Shown in pieces: positions 1-6,290 of a DNA stretch of 10,100 nt. The translations under genes and the position numbers were made by a program. The stretch lies in contig JAPYWU010000035.1 in assembly GCA_028276205.1 (NCBI GenBank), forward strand, positions 1-10,100, written 5' to 3'. The notes under the pieces are model-generated. The model was not told where the DNA came from. It made no database searches and saw nothing but the letters and a program-made list of their open reading frames with translations. Source of the DNA: Dictyoglomaceae bacterium. GTDB taxonomy: Bacteria; Dictyoglomota; Dictyoglomia; Dictyoglomales; Dictyoglomaceae. The first letter of the stretch is position 1, and each line of letters opens with the position of its first letter.

Positions 1-218
1 AGGCAACTAAAGTAGTAAATGCTGTATTAGAAACTATAACCGAAGCATTAGCTAAGGGGGATACAGTTCAATTTGTAGGATTTGGTACTTTCTCTGTAAG
101 AAAGAGAGCAGCCAGAGAGGGGAGAAATCCTCGTACACAACAACCAATTAAAATACCAGCAACAAAAGTTCCTGTATTCCGTCCTGGAAAAGAACTTCGT
201 GAAGCTGTAAAGAAGTAA
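1..218 (+). CDS. hup: HU-family DNA-binding protein (3' part, start outside window)
   Basis: This is the C-terminal 71 residues of a bacterial histone-like HU/IHF protein, a small dimeric nucleoid protein that bends and compacts DNA. The reading frame is open from base 3 and ends at TAA 216-218. The visible part holds the family signature: GFGTF, then the basic arm RKRAAREGRNPRT, then the PVFRPGKELREAV tail. The arm contains the conserved proline that intercalates into bent DNA (NPRT). HU proteins are about 90 residues, so roughly the first 20 residues lie before the window. HU rather than IHF is the default reading for a single housekeeping copy in a low-G+C bacterium, but the two are not separable from this fragment. 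A strong terminator follows within 6 bases, so the gene probably ends its own transcript. Confidence 0.95.
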   Translation, partial: ATKVVNAVLETITEALAKGDTVQFVGFGTFSVRKRAAREGRNPRTQQPIKIPATKVPVFRPGKELREAVKK

Positions 219-223
219 ATTTT

Positions 224-262
224 AAAAGACCAGGCTGGAGAATTCCAGCCTGGTCTTTTTAT
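224..262 (+). terminator. Intrinsic (rho-independent) terminator after the HU gene
   Basis: A perfect 16-bp inverted repeat has arms at 224-239 and 244-259 with a GAAT loop at 240-243. The lower stem is A/U and the upper stem is G+C-rich (GACCAGGCTGGA). The 3' arm runs into a T-tract at 256-260. It starts 6 bases after the HU stop codon and ends only a few bases before the gcvT ribosome binding site. It should end HU transcription. Because it also lies between HU and gcvT, it may set how much read-through reaches the gcv operon. Confidence 0.93.
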
Positions 263-265
263 TTT

Positions 266-270
266 AGGAG
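266..270 (+). promoter_or_regulatory. Shine-Dalgarno site that sets the gcvT start
   Basis: AGGAG at 266-270 lies 8 bases before ATG 279-281, a normal spacing. The frame also offers a GTG at 270-272, but that codon overlaps the Shine-Dalgarno sequence itself and cannot be served by it. This supports ATG 279 as the start of gcvT. Confidence 0.8.
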
Positions 271-278
271 TGAAAAAA

Positions 279-1376
279 ATGGCAAAGAGGCTATTTTTAG
301 AGGATGAGCATAAAAAATTAAAGGCAAAATTTTTTGAGTTTGCAGATTGGTGGATGCCCTTAGAATACGTAGGAACAGTAAAGGAACATCTTACCGTAAG
401 AAATGCAGTAGGAATTTTTGATATATCTCACATGGGAAGAATTATAGTTAATGGTAAAAATTCTAAAAATCTTCTTCAATATATAACCTCTAATGATATC
501 AACAAACTATACCCAGGAAAGGCTCAGTATTCTTTAGTTTTAACTCCTCAAGGAACAATTATGGATGATATCATCGTATATATGATTTCAGAGGAAGAAT
601 TTTTATTAATAGTTAATGCTATTAATATTGAGAAAATATTCAATTGGTTATTAGAAAATAATAAGAAGTTTAATGTTTATATTGAAGATATAACCTTTCA
701 AACAAATTTATTAGCTATTCAGGGACCAAAAGCTGAAGAAACTATGCAGAAATATACAAATTATCCTTTAAGTAATATTCCATATTATCACTTCAAAAAG
801 GACAAAATAGTAAACAAAAATGTTCTAATATCAAGAACGGGATATACAGGAGAAGATGGTTTTGAAATTGTTGTATCCATAGACGATGTGAAAGAGATTT
901 TCAATATCTTTACACAAGAAGAAAAAATAACACCTTGTGGTCTTGGAGCAAGGGATACCTTAAGATTAGAAATGGGTTATCCCTTATATGGTCATGAATT
1001 AGATGAAAATACAACCCCTTGGGAAGCCAATTTAGGCTGGGTTGTAAAATTGGAAAAAGGAGAATTTATTGGAAAAGATGCTTTGATTGATAAAAGAAAT
1101 AAAAAAACAAAAGTCTTAAATGGATTTGAGCTTATGGAAAATGGTATTCCAAGAGCAGGATATGAAGTCTATAACCAGGAAGAAAAAATTGGTTATGTAA
1201 CAAGTGGTAATTATTCTCCCATATTGAAACGTGGGATTGGATTGTTATATACTAATTCTGTTTATGAAGAAGTAAGAATTAAAGGAAGGGATAAATTATT
1301 AAAAGCTAAAGTTGTCAAGCCGCCCTTTATTAAAAATACATCCATAAAGAAAGGAGAGAAGAAAAATGTATCCTGA
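279..1376 (+). CDS. gcvT: Glycine cleavage system T-protein (aminomethyltransferase)
   Basis: GcvT takes the aminomethyl group carried by the lipoyl arm of GcvH, releases ammonia and transfers the one-carbon unit to tetrahydrofolate, giving 5,10-methylene-THF. From ATG 279 the protein has 365 residues, usual for the family. Visible family blocks are the N-terminal FADWWMPLEY, HMGRI (51-55), the QGTIMDD block (91-97) with the conserved acidic residues, SRTGYTGEDGFE (185-196), and GLGARDTLRLEMGYPLYGHE (221-240). The last block normally continues TPLEAGLGW; here it reads TPWEANLGW, a mild variant. The C-terminal part matches the usual barrel domain. Start choice: AGGAG at 266-270 is 8 bases before ATG 279, which is better than GTG at 270. 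The gene overlaps gcvH by 11 bases. It is the first gene of the gcv operon, directly behind the HU terminator. Confidence 0.97.
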   Translation: MAKRLFLEDEHKKLKAKFFEFADWWMPLEYVGTVKEHLTVRNAVGIFDISHMGRIIVNGKNSKNLLQYITSNDINKLYPGKAQYSLVLTPQGTIMDDIIVYMISEEEFLLIVNAINIEKIFNWLLENNKKFNVYIEDITFQTNLLAIQGPKAEETMQKYTNYPLSNIPYYHFKKDKIVNKNVLISRTGYTGEDGFEIVVSIDDVKEIFNIFTQEEKITPCGLGARDTLRLEMGYPLYGHELDENTTPWEANLGWVVKLEKGEFIGKDALIDKRNKKTKVLNGFELMENGIPRAGYEVYNQEEKIGYVTSGNYSPILKRGIGLLYTNSVYEEVRIKGRDKLLKAKVVKPPFIKNTSIKKGEKKNVS

Positions 1377-1743
1377 AAATCTTAAATATTCAAAAGACCA
1401 TGAATGGGTAAAATTAGAAGGAAACATTGCAACTGTTGGCATTTCTTTTTATGCTCAAGAGGAACTTGGTGATATTGTTTATGTAGATTTACCAGAAATT
1501 GGTAAAACTGTGAAACAAAATGATGTCTTAGCGGTAATTGAATCTGTAAAATCTGCTTCCGACGTCTATTCACCCATATCAGGAAAGGTTATAGAAGTAA
1601 ATGAAAAACTTAAAGAAAAGCCAGAAATAATAAATGAAGATCCCTACCAGGAAGGCTGGATTGCAAAATTGGAAATTAGTAATCCTAATGAATTAGACAC
1701 ACTAATGAACGCAGAGGAGTATAAAAAACTTATAGGAGCTTAA
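1366..1743 (+). CDS. gcvH: Glycine cleavage system H-protein (lipoyl carrier)
   Basis: GcvH is the lipoylated shuttle protein that carries the aminomethyl group between P, T and L proteins. Its 125 residues match the family's normal size. The opening HEWVKLEGNIATVGIS and the lipoyl hairpin VIESVKSASDVYSPISG are diagnostic; Lys62 in ESVKSA is the predicted lipoylated lysine. The C-terminal NEDPYQEGWIAKLE segment is also typical. AGGAG at 1352-1356 lies 9 bases before the ATG, so it has its own ribosome binding site although it overlaps gcvT by 11 bases. gcvPA starts 2 bases after its stop. Lys62 is also the expected substrate site for the two radical SAM proteins encoded downstream, if these are a lipoyl synthase as proposed. 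Confidence 0.98.
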   Translation: MYPENLKYSKDHEWVKLEGNIATVGISFYAQEELGDIVYVDLPEIGKTVKQNDVLAVIESVKSASDVYSPISGKVIEVNEKLKEKPEIINEDPYQEGWIAKLEISNPNELDTLMNAEEYKKLIGA

Positions 1744-1745
1744 AT

Positions 1746-3104
1746 ATGGCTTATACCCCCCATACATCAAAAGAAATTTTAGAGATGCTGAAGGCTATAG
1801 GGGTAAGTAGTATTGAAGAGTTATTTAACGATATACCAGATGATATTAAGAAAAAAGCAAAAGATAATTTTATTTTACCTCCACCAATATCAGAAATAGA
1901 TCTTATCAACGAGATACAAAATTTAGCTCAAAAAAATAAAGGTGAAAAATTCATATCCTTCTTAGGTGGCGGTGCCTATAAACACTATATACCTTCCTTT
2001 GTTAAACTTGTAGCTCAATTCCCAAATTTCTATACCTCCTATACTCCATATCAGCCCGAAATTAGTCAAGGGGTCTTACAAGCTATATTTGAATATCAAA
2101 GCCTTATATGCGATCTTACTCAGATGGATGTAGCTAATGCTTCTCTTTATGAAGCAGGCTCAGGTATTTGCGAAGCAGCTCTTATGGGGGTAAGAATAAA
2201 TGGAAAAAAAGAAGTCTTAGTATCAGAAGGGTTACATCCAGAATATTTAGAAACACTTTATACATATTTAGAGGCTCAAGAAATTAATATTGTAAAGATT
2301 CCACTTAACAAAAATGGAGAAACAGATATTGATTTTCTAAAAGAAAAAATATCCAATAAAACTTCCTCTGTAATTATCCAAAACCCCAATTTTTTTGGTG
2401 TTATAGAAAAAGAATTAGAAGAGATAGAAAAAATTACTCATCAACAAGATGCTTTACTTATTCTTTCCATATATCCCATATCCTTAGGAATTTTAAAAGC
2501 TCCAGGGGAATACAATGTGGACATTGTAGTAGGAGAAGGTCAATCCTTAGGTATACCTTTAGGCTTTGGTGGACCATATTTAGGTATCTTGGCTACAAAG
2601 AGAGAATACATAAGACAGATGCCTGGAAGAATTGTAGGAGAAACAAGAGATATAAATAATAGAAGAGGATTTGTAAATACTCTTCAAACCCGTGAACAAC
2701 ATATAAGAAGGGCAAAAGCAACATCTAATATATGCACAAACGAAGCTCTCAGCGCAATAATGGCTGCAGTATATATGTCTCTTTTAGGCAAAAAGGGTAT
2801 CAGAAAAATTGCTGAAATTTGTTTTTCAAGAGCTCATTATTTAAAGGATCTTCTAAATAAAGAAGGTTTTGAATTAACTTATCCTAATTCCTATAATTTT
2901 AATGAATTTGTTTTAAAAACTCCAATAGATAGTAATATAGTTATAGACTTTCTTAAGAAAAAAAATATTATAGGAGGAATTCCTATTAAAAGGTTCTATC
3001 CTGAAAGAGAGAAAGAGATTCTCATAGCAGTTACTGAGATGAATTCATTAAACGATATTCACTTTTTTATAACCTCTCTAAAGGAGGCCATAAATAAAAA
3101 TTGA
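1746..3104 (+). CDS. gcvPA: Glycine dehydrogenase (decarboxylating) subunit 1
   Basis: GcvPA is the N-terminal-half subunit of the P-protein, which decarboxylates glycine through PLP and loads the aminomethyl group onto lipoyl-GcvH. The 452-residue length fits the split form found in many Gram-positive bacteria, thermophiles and archaea. Clear blocks are SFLGGGAYKHYIPS (71-84), YTPYQPEISQG (99-109), the GEGQSLG loop (263-269), RQMPGRIVGET (290-300) and RREQHIRR-like TREQHIRRAKATSNICTN (315-332). Position 134-145 reads SLYEAGSGICEA, where family members usually have a DGATA-like segment, a small divergence. This half lacks the PLP lysine, which is in GcvPB. The start ATG follows AGGAG (1734-1738) at 7 bases. 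The stop TGA shares 4 bases with the gcvPB start, suggesting coupled synthesis of the two subunits in equal amounts. Confidence 0.97.
   Translation: MAYTPHTSKEILEMLKAIGVSSIEELFNDIPDDIKKKAKDNFILPPPISEIDLINEIQNLAQKNKGEKFISFLGGGAYKHYIPSFVKLVAQFPNFYTSYTPYQPEISQGVLQAIFEYQSLICDLTQMDVANASLYEAGSGICEAALMGVRINGKKEVLVSEGLHPEYLETLYTYLEAQEINIVKIPLNKNGETDIDFLKEKISNKTSSVIIQNPNFFGVIEKELEEIEKITHQQDALLILSIYPISLGILKAPGEYNVDIVVGEGQSLGIPLGFGGPYLGILATKREYIRQMPGRIVGETRDINNRRGFVNTLQTREQHIRRAKATSNICTNEALSAIMAAVYMSLLGKKGIRKIAEICFSRAHYLKDLLNKEGFELTYPNSYNFNEFVLKTPIDSNIVIDFLKKKNIIGGIPIKRFYPEREKEILIAVTEMNSLNDIHFFITSLKEAINKN
3081..3087 (+). promoter_or_regulatory. Shine-Dalgarno site for gcvPB with long spacing
   Basis: AAGGAGG at 3081-3087 lies inside the end of gcvPA, 13 bases before TTG 3101. 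An in-frame TAA at 3095-3097 rules out any earlier gcvPB start, and the next in-frame ATG falls far inside conserved sequence, so TTG is the only reasonable start. The strong site and the TTGA overlap probably compensate for the rare start codon and the long spacing. Confidence 0.7.
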
Positions 3105-4543
3105 ATAAAGAAATACCTCTCATAAAAGATTTACATGATGATAATAGGCCTACAATCAATCTTCCGGATCCTTTAGAAGATTATCTACCAGAGAAAATCT
3201 TACCAGAAAAATTATTAAGAGAAGATATACCTATTCCTCAAGTAAGTGAACCAGAAGTAGTAAGACATTTTACCAATCTTTCTCAAAGAGGATATGGAGT
3301 AGATACAGGCTTCTATCCTTTAGGGTCATGCACTATGAAATATAATCCGAAAATAAACGAAGAAATAGCAAGTTTTTCATCGTTTGCTAATTTACATCCC
3401 TATACCCCAGAAGATTTATCCCAGGGAAGTTTAGAAATTATCTATAAACTTGGAGAATATCTATCTAACATAACTGGTATGGATAAATTTACTTTTCAAC
3501 CCTCTGCAGGAGCTCATGGAGAACTTACAGCATTATTAATTATTAAAGCATACTTTAAAGACAAAGGAGAAAAAAGAAAAATTGTATTAGTTCCAGACTC
3601 GGCTCATGGAACAAATCCTGCAAGTGCAACAATGGCAGGCTTTGAAACCATAGAAATACCATCTGATGAAAGAGGACTTGTAAATCCTAATATATTAGCA
3701 AAATATTTAAATAAAGATGTGGCTGTTTTAATGCTAACTAATCCAAATACTCTTGGTCTTTTTGAAAAAGATATATTGAAGATTTCACAAATGGTACATG
3801 AGACAGGAGCTCTTTTATATTATGATGGGGCAAATTTGAATGGTATCATGGGATATGCAAGACCTGGAGATATGGGATTTGATGCTGTCCATGTAAACCT
3901 TCATAAAACTTTTTCCACTCCCCATGGAGGTGGAGGCCCAGGAGCAGGTCCTGTAGGTGTTAAATCATTTTTGAAAGATTATTTGCCAAAACCAATAGTA
4001 GAATTTGATGGAGAAAAATATTATCTTAACTATGATATTAAAAAGAGTATAGGAAGGATAAGAACATTTCATGGAAATTTTTTAGTGCTTCTAAAAGCCT
4101 ATTGCTATATTAGACTTCTTGGATCTGAAGGTCTAAAAAATGTCACTGAAATGGCGGTATTAAATGCCAACTATTTAAAAGAAAGATTAAAAGATCTTTT
4201 CCATCTACCTTACCCAGATCTTTGTAAGCATGAATTTGTTCTCTCTGGTAAAAAACAAAAAGAAAAGGGAATTAAAGTACTTGATATAGCCAAAAGGCTA
4301 CTTGATTATGGAGTACATCCTCCTACCATATATTTCCCTCTTATAGTAGAAGAAGCTTTAATGATTGAGCCTACAGAAACCGAAACTAAAAACACCTTAG
4401 ACCAATTTGTAGAAATTTTAAAAGCTATTATTAAAGAAAGTGAGGAAAATCCTAATGTATTAAAATCAGCCCCTCATAGTACACCTGTAGGTAGATTAGA
4501 TGAAGTACATGCAGCTAAGATACTAAAGGTTAACTGGAAATGA
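3101..4543 (+). CDS. gcvPB: Glycine dehydrogenase (decarboxylating) subunit 2
   Basis: GcvPB is the PLP-bearing, C-terminal-half subunit of the P-protein and works as a complex with GcvPA. The 480 residues are typical. The PLP lysine is Lys269 in HVNLHKTFSTPHGGGGPG, the family hallmark. Other blocks are FYPLGSCTMKYNP (71-83), FQPSAGAHGE (132-141), DSAHGTNPASA (166-176) and PTETE near the C-terminal end. The start is TTG 3101, forced by an in-frame stop just upstream and consistent with the family N-terminus EIPLI. It overlaps the gcvPA stop by 4 bases (TTGA) and hands over to the next gene by another 4-base overlap (ATGA at 4540-4543). No damage or missing catalytic residue is seen, so the split P-protein should be functional. 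Confidence 0.97.
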   Translation: MNKEIPLIKDLHDDNRPTINLPDPLEDYLPEKILPEKLLREDIPIPQVSEPEVVRHFTNLSQRGYGVDTGFYPLGSCTMKYNPKINEEIASFSSFANLHPYTPEDLSQGSLEIIYKLGEYLSNITGMDKFTFQPSAGAHGELTALLIIKAYFKDKGEKRKIVLVPDSAHGTNPASATMAGFETIEIPSDERGLVNPNILAKYLNKDVAVLMLTNPNTLGLFEKDILKISQMVHETGALLYYDGANLNGIMGYARPGDMGFDAVHVNLHKTFSTPHGGGGPGAGPVGVKSFLKDYLPKPIVEFDGEKYYLNYDIKKSIGRIRTFHGNFLVLLKAYCYIRLLGSEGLKNVTEMAVLNANYLKERLKDLFHLPYPDLCKHEFVLSGKKQKEKGIKVLDIAKRLLDYGVHPPTIYFPLIVEEALMIEPTETETKNTLDQFVEILKAIIKESEENPNVLKSAPHSTPVGRLDEVHAAKILKVNWK

Positions 4544-5340
4544 TATCAGTAAAACCTATTCGAACCATTCCATTAAGCATCACAGGAGAATGGTGTGCTT
4601 TGCAATGTGACCATTGTAAGGCTCATTTCTTAAAAAATATGACAAATATAGACAATCTTTCAAAAAGGCTTGAGCTAAATTATTTTAAAAGTATTTTGGT
4701 TAGTGGTGGATATAATAAGGAAGGCTATCTTCCCTTCTCAGATTCCTCTATAAATCTTATGAAAAAATTAAAAGAATCAGGATATAAATTAAATTTTCAT
4801 ATAGGTCTTATAGATGAAAAAATAATTAAAAACTTAATATCACTACCAGATATGGTCTCATATGATTTAATGTTAGATGACTTTGTTATTAAAAATATTT
4901 TTCATCTTAAGGATAAGAGTAGTGCTGATTTTAAAGAAAAATACTACTTAATAAAAGAATATTTTCCAATAAGTCCTCATATCTTAATAGGAGCTAATTA
5001 TGGAAAAATAGAAAAAGAATATGAAGAAATAGAATTTTTATCTAAAGATGTCCCTGAGAAAATCATCTTTATTGTGATTACTCCCATTCAAAATACACCT
5101 TTCCAAGAAATATCTTTACCTTCTATAAAAGAAATTGAAGAACTTTGGAATTATGCTAAGAAAAAACTTCCTAATACTAAATTTTATCTTGGATGCGTTC
5201 GTCCAAATGGTAATTACAGATATGAATTAGACTCTTTAGCTATAGATCTTAAATTTCATGCTATTGTTAATCCCCACTCTGAAGCTATAAAATCCCAGAA
5301 TAATATAAAAATCTTTGAAGAGTGCTGTGCTTTATTATGA
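4540..5340 (+). CDS. lipS1: Radical SAM protein, candidate lipoyl synthase component LipS1
   Basis: This 266-residue radical SAM protein has a CX3CX2C cluster motif at Cys19, Cys23 and Cys26 (WCALQCDHCKAH), very close to the N-terminus, and a glycine-rich LVSGGY segment (53-58) expected for SAM binding. Three further cysteines, Cys219 (YLGCVRP) and the terminal pair Cys262-Cys263, could hold an auxiliary Fe-S cluster, which would suit a sulfur-inserting enzyme. It follows gcvPB with an ATGA overlap and shares another with the next radical SAM gene. In Thermococcus kodakarensis a pair of radical SAM proteins, LipS1 and LipS2, together act as lipoyl synthase; the pairing and location next to gcvH make that the best explanation here. 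It is not LipA: LipA's CX4CX5C auxiliary motif is absent. Which member is LipS1 is assumed from gene order. Any weak ribosome binding site suggests translation coupled to gcvPB. Function is inferred, not shown. Confidence 0.75.
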   Translation: MISVKPIRTIPLSITGEWCALQCDHCKAHFLKNMTNIDNLSKRLELNYFKSILVSGGYNKEGYLPFSDSSINLMKKLKESGYKLNFHIGLIDEKIIKNLISLPDMVSYDLMLDDFVIKNIFHLKDKSSADFKEKYYLIKEYFPISPHILIGANYGKIEKEYEEIEFLSKDVPEKIIFIVITPIQNTPFQEISLPSIKEIEELWNYAKKKLPNTKFYLGCVRPNGNYRYELDSLAIDLKFHAIVNPHSEAIKSQNNIKIFEECCALL

Positions 5341-6290
5341 GACTTGGAATATCTTCTGGTAGTTTAGATGTACTTAAAAGAAAATATATAAAAGAAGATT
5401 CACCAACAACTTTATATCTTATGACCCTTCAAAAGTGTCTTAATAACTGTGCCTTCTGCACCCAAGCAAAAGAAAGCCACGCTGATGCTCTTATGCTTTC
5501 AAGAATTTCATGGCCTCCTATAGAAATAGAAGATTTAATAAATCTCTTAAAAGAATATAATCCTTTTAAGAGATTATGTTTTCAAGTTACAAATCATCTA
5601 AATTGGGAAAAAGAATTAATTAATACTATAAAACTATTTGAAAAATTTAATTTACCTATTTCTATTTCTGCTCCCTTTGATAATATCTCTCATATGGAAA
5701 AATTCTTTGAATTAGGAGTTGATAGAATAAATATATCTATTGATGCAGTAGGAAAAGATCTTTTTAAAAAAATAAAAAATGGAGATTTTGAAGAAAGGTT
5801 AGCCTTCATTAAAGAAGCAAGTACAAAGTTTCCTTCTCAAATTACATCTCACATAATTGTAGGATTAGGAGAAAATGAAAGGGAGTTAGTTTATATTATA
5901 GATAATTTATCAAAATGGAAAGTAACAGTAGCCTTATTTGCATATACACCTCTAAATGGAACCCTTCTTAAAAATATGAATCCTCCTAATTATTATAAAT
6001 ACAGAAAAATACAACTTATCACTTTTCTTTTACAAAAAAATTTAATCTCTTTTAATGAATTATCTTTTGATGGAAATGATAATTTATTAATTACGGAAAA
6101 TATTCTGTCAATAGCGGAGCCTTTCTTTGAAATAATTTTTAAAACAACTGGATGCCCAAATTGCAACAGACCCTACTATAATGAAAGTCCACGAATAGTA
6201 CCTTATAACTTTCCAAGAAAATTAAAAGATAGAGAGATTGAAGAGATAAAAGATCTACTAAGAAATGGAAGGGAAAGAATTAATTTATAA
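5337..6290 (+). CDS. lipS2: Biotin-synthase-related radical SAM protein, candidate lipoyl synthase component LipS2
   Basis: From ATG 5337 this is a 317-residue radical SAM protein. The cluster motif is Cys34, Cys38 and Cys41 (KCLNNCAFCTQAKES), followed by ADALMLSRISWP. The C-terminus carries GCPNCNRPYYNESP (Cys273 and Cys276). I recognise both blocks from the biotin synthase-related radical SAM group rather than from true BioB or LipA. The CPNC pair may ligate an auxiliary cluster. A GTG at 5322 would add five residues, but ATG 5337 gives the same 4-base ATGA overlap as the preceding junctions, so it is preferred. The proposed role is to act with the preceding protein to insert sulfur at octanoyl C6 and C8 on GcvH. 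The gene overlaps the tRNA nucleotidyltransferase gene by 26 bases. A perfect inverted repeat lies within it at 5541-5575. Alternative: another sulfur-inserting or thiol-forming radical SAM enzyme acting on a different substrate. Confidence 0.75.
   Translation: MRLGISSGSLDVLKRKYIKEDSPTTLYLMTLQKCLNNCAFCTQAKESHADALMLSRISWPPIEIEDLINLLKEYNPFKRLCFQVTNHLNWEKELINTIKLFEKFNLPISISAPFDNISHMEKFFELGVDRINISIDAVGKDLFKKIKNGDFEERLAFIKEASTKFPSQITSHIIVGLGENERELVYIIDNLSKWKVTVALFAYTPLNGTLLKNMNPPNYYKYRKIQLITFLLQKNLISFNELSFDGNDNLLITENILSIAEPFFEIIFKTTGCPNCNRPYYNESPRIVPYNFPRKLKDREIEEIKDLLRNGRERINL
5541..5575 (+). repeat. 13-bp perfect inverted repeat inside the second radical SAM gene
   Basis: The arms AATCTCTTAAAAG (5541-5553) and CTTTTAAGAGATT (5563-5575) are exact reverse complements separated by 9 bases. 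The transcript could form a 13-bp, A/U-rich hairpin, followed shortly by a TTTT run at 5579-5582. It encodes part of LLKEYNPFKRL, so it may be a by-product of codon choice, or a weak internal pause or processing site. Confidence 0.6.

Noticed and set aside
219..278. Glycine riboswitch before gcvT
   Set aside because: The gap is 60 bases and is explained by an intrinsic terminator and a ribosome binding site; a glycine aptamer would not fit.
1382..1573. 63-codon minus-strand open frame inside gcvH
   Set aside because: It is a shadow of gcvH, whose protein is fully recognisable. There is no ribosome binding site and the translated sequence is low in complexity and resembles nothing known.
4189..4200. 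12-bp palindrome AAAAGATCTTTT (also at 5753-5764)
   Set aside because: Short A/T-rich palindromes are expected by chance in this base composition; both copies lie inside conserved coding sequence and have no loop.
4540..5340. Canonical lipoyl synthase LipA or biotin synthase BioB
   Set aside because: The single CX3CX2C motif lies at residue 19 and no LipA-type N-terminal CX4CX5C or C-terminal RSSY-like motif is present; BioB hallmarks are also missing.
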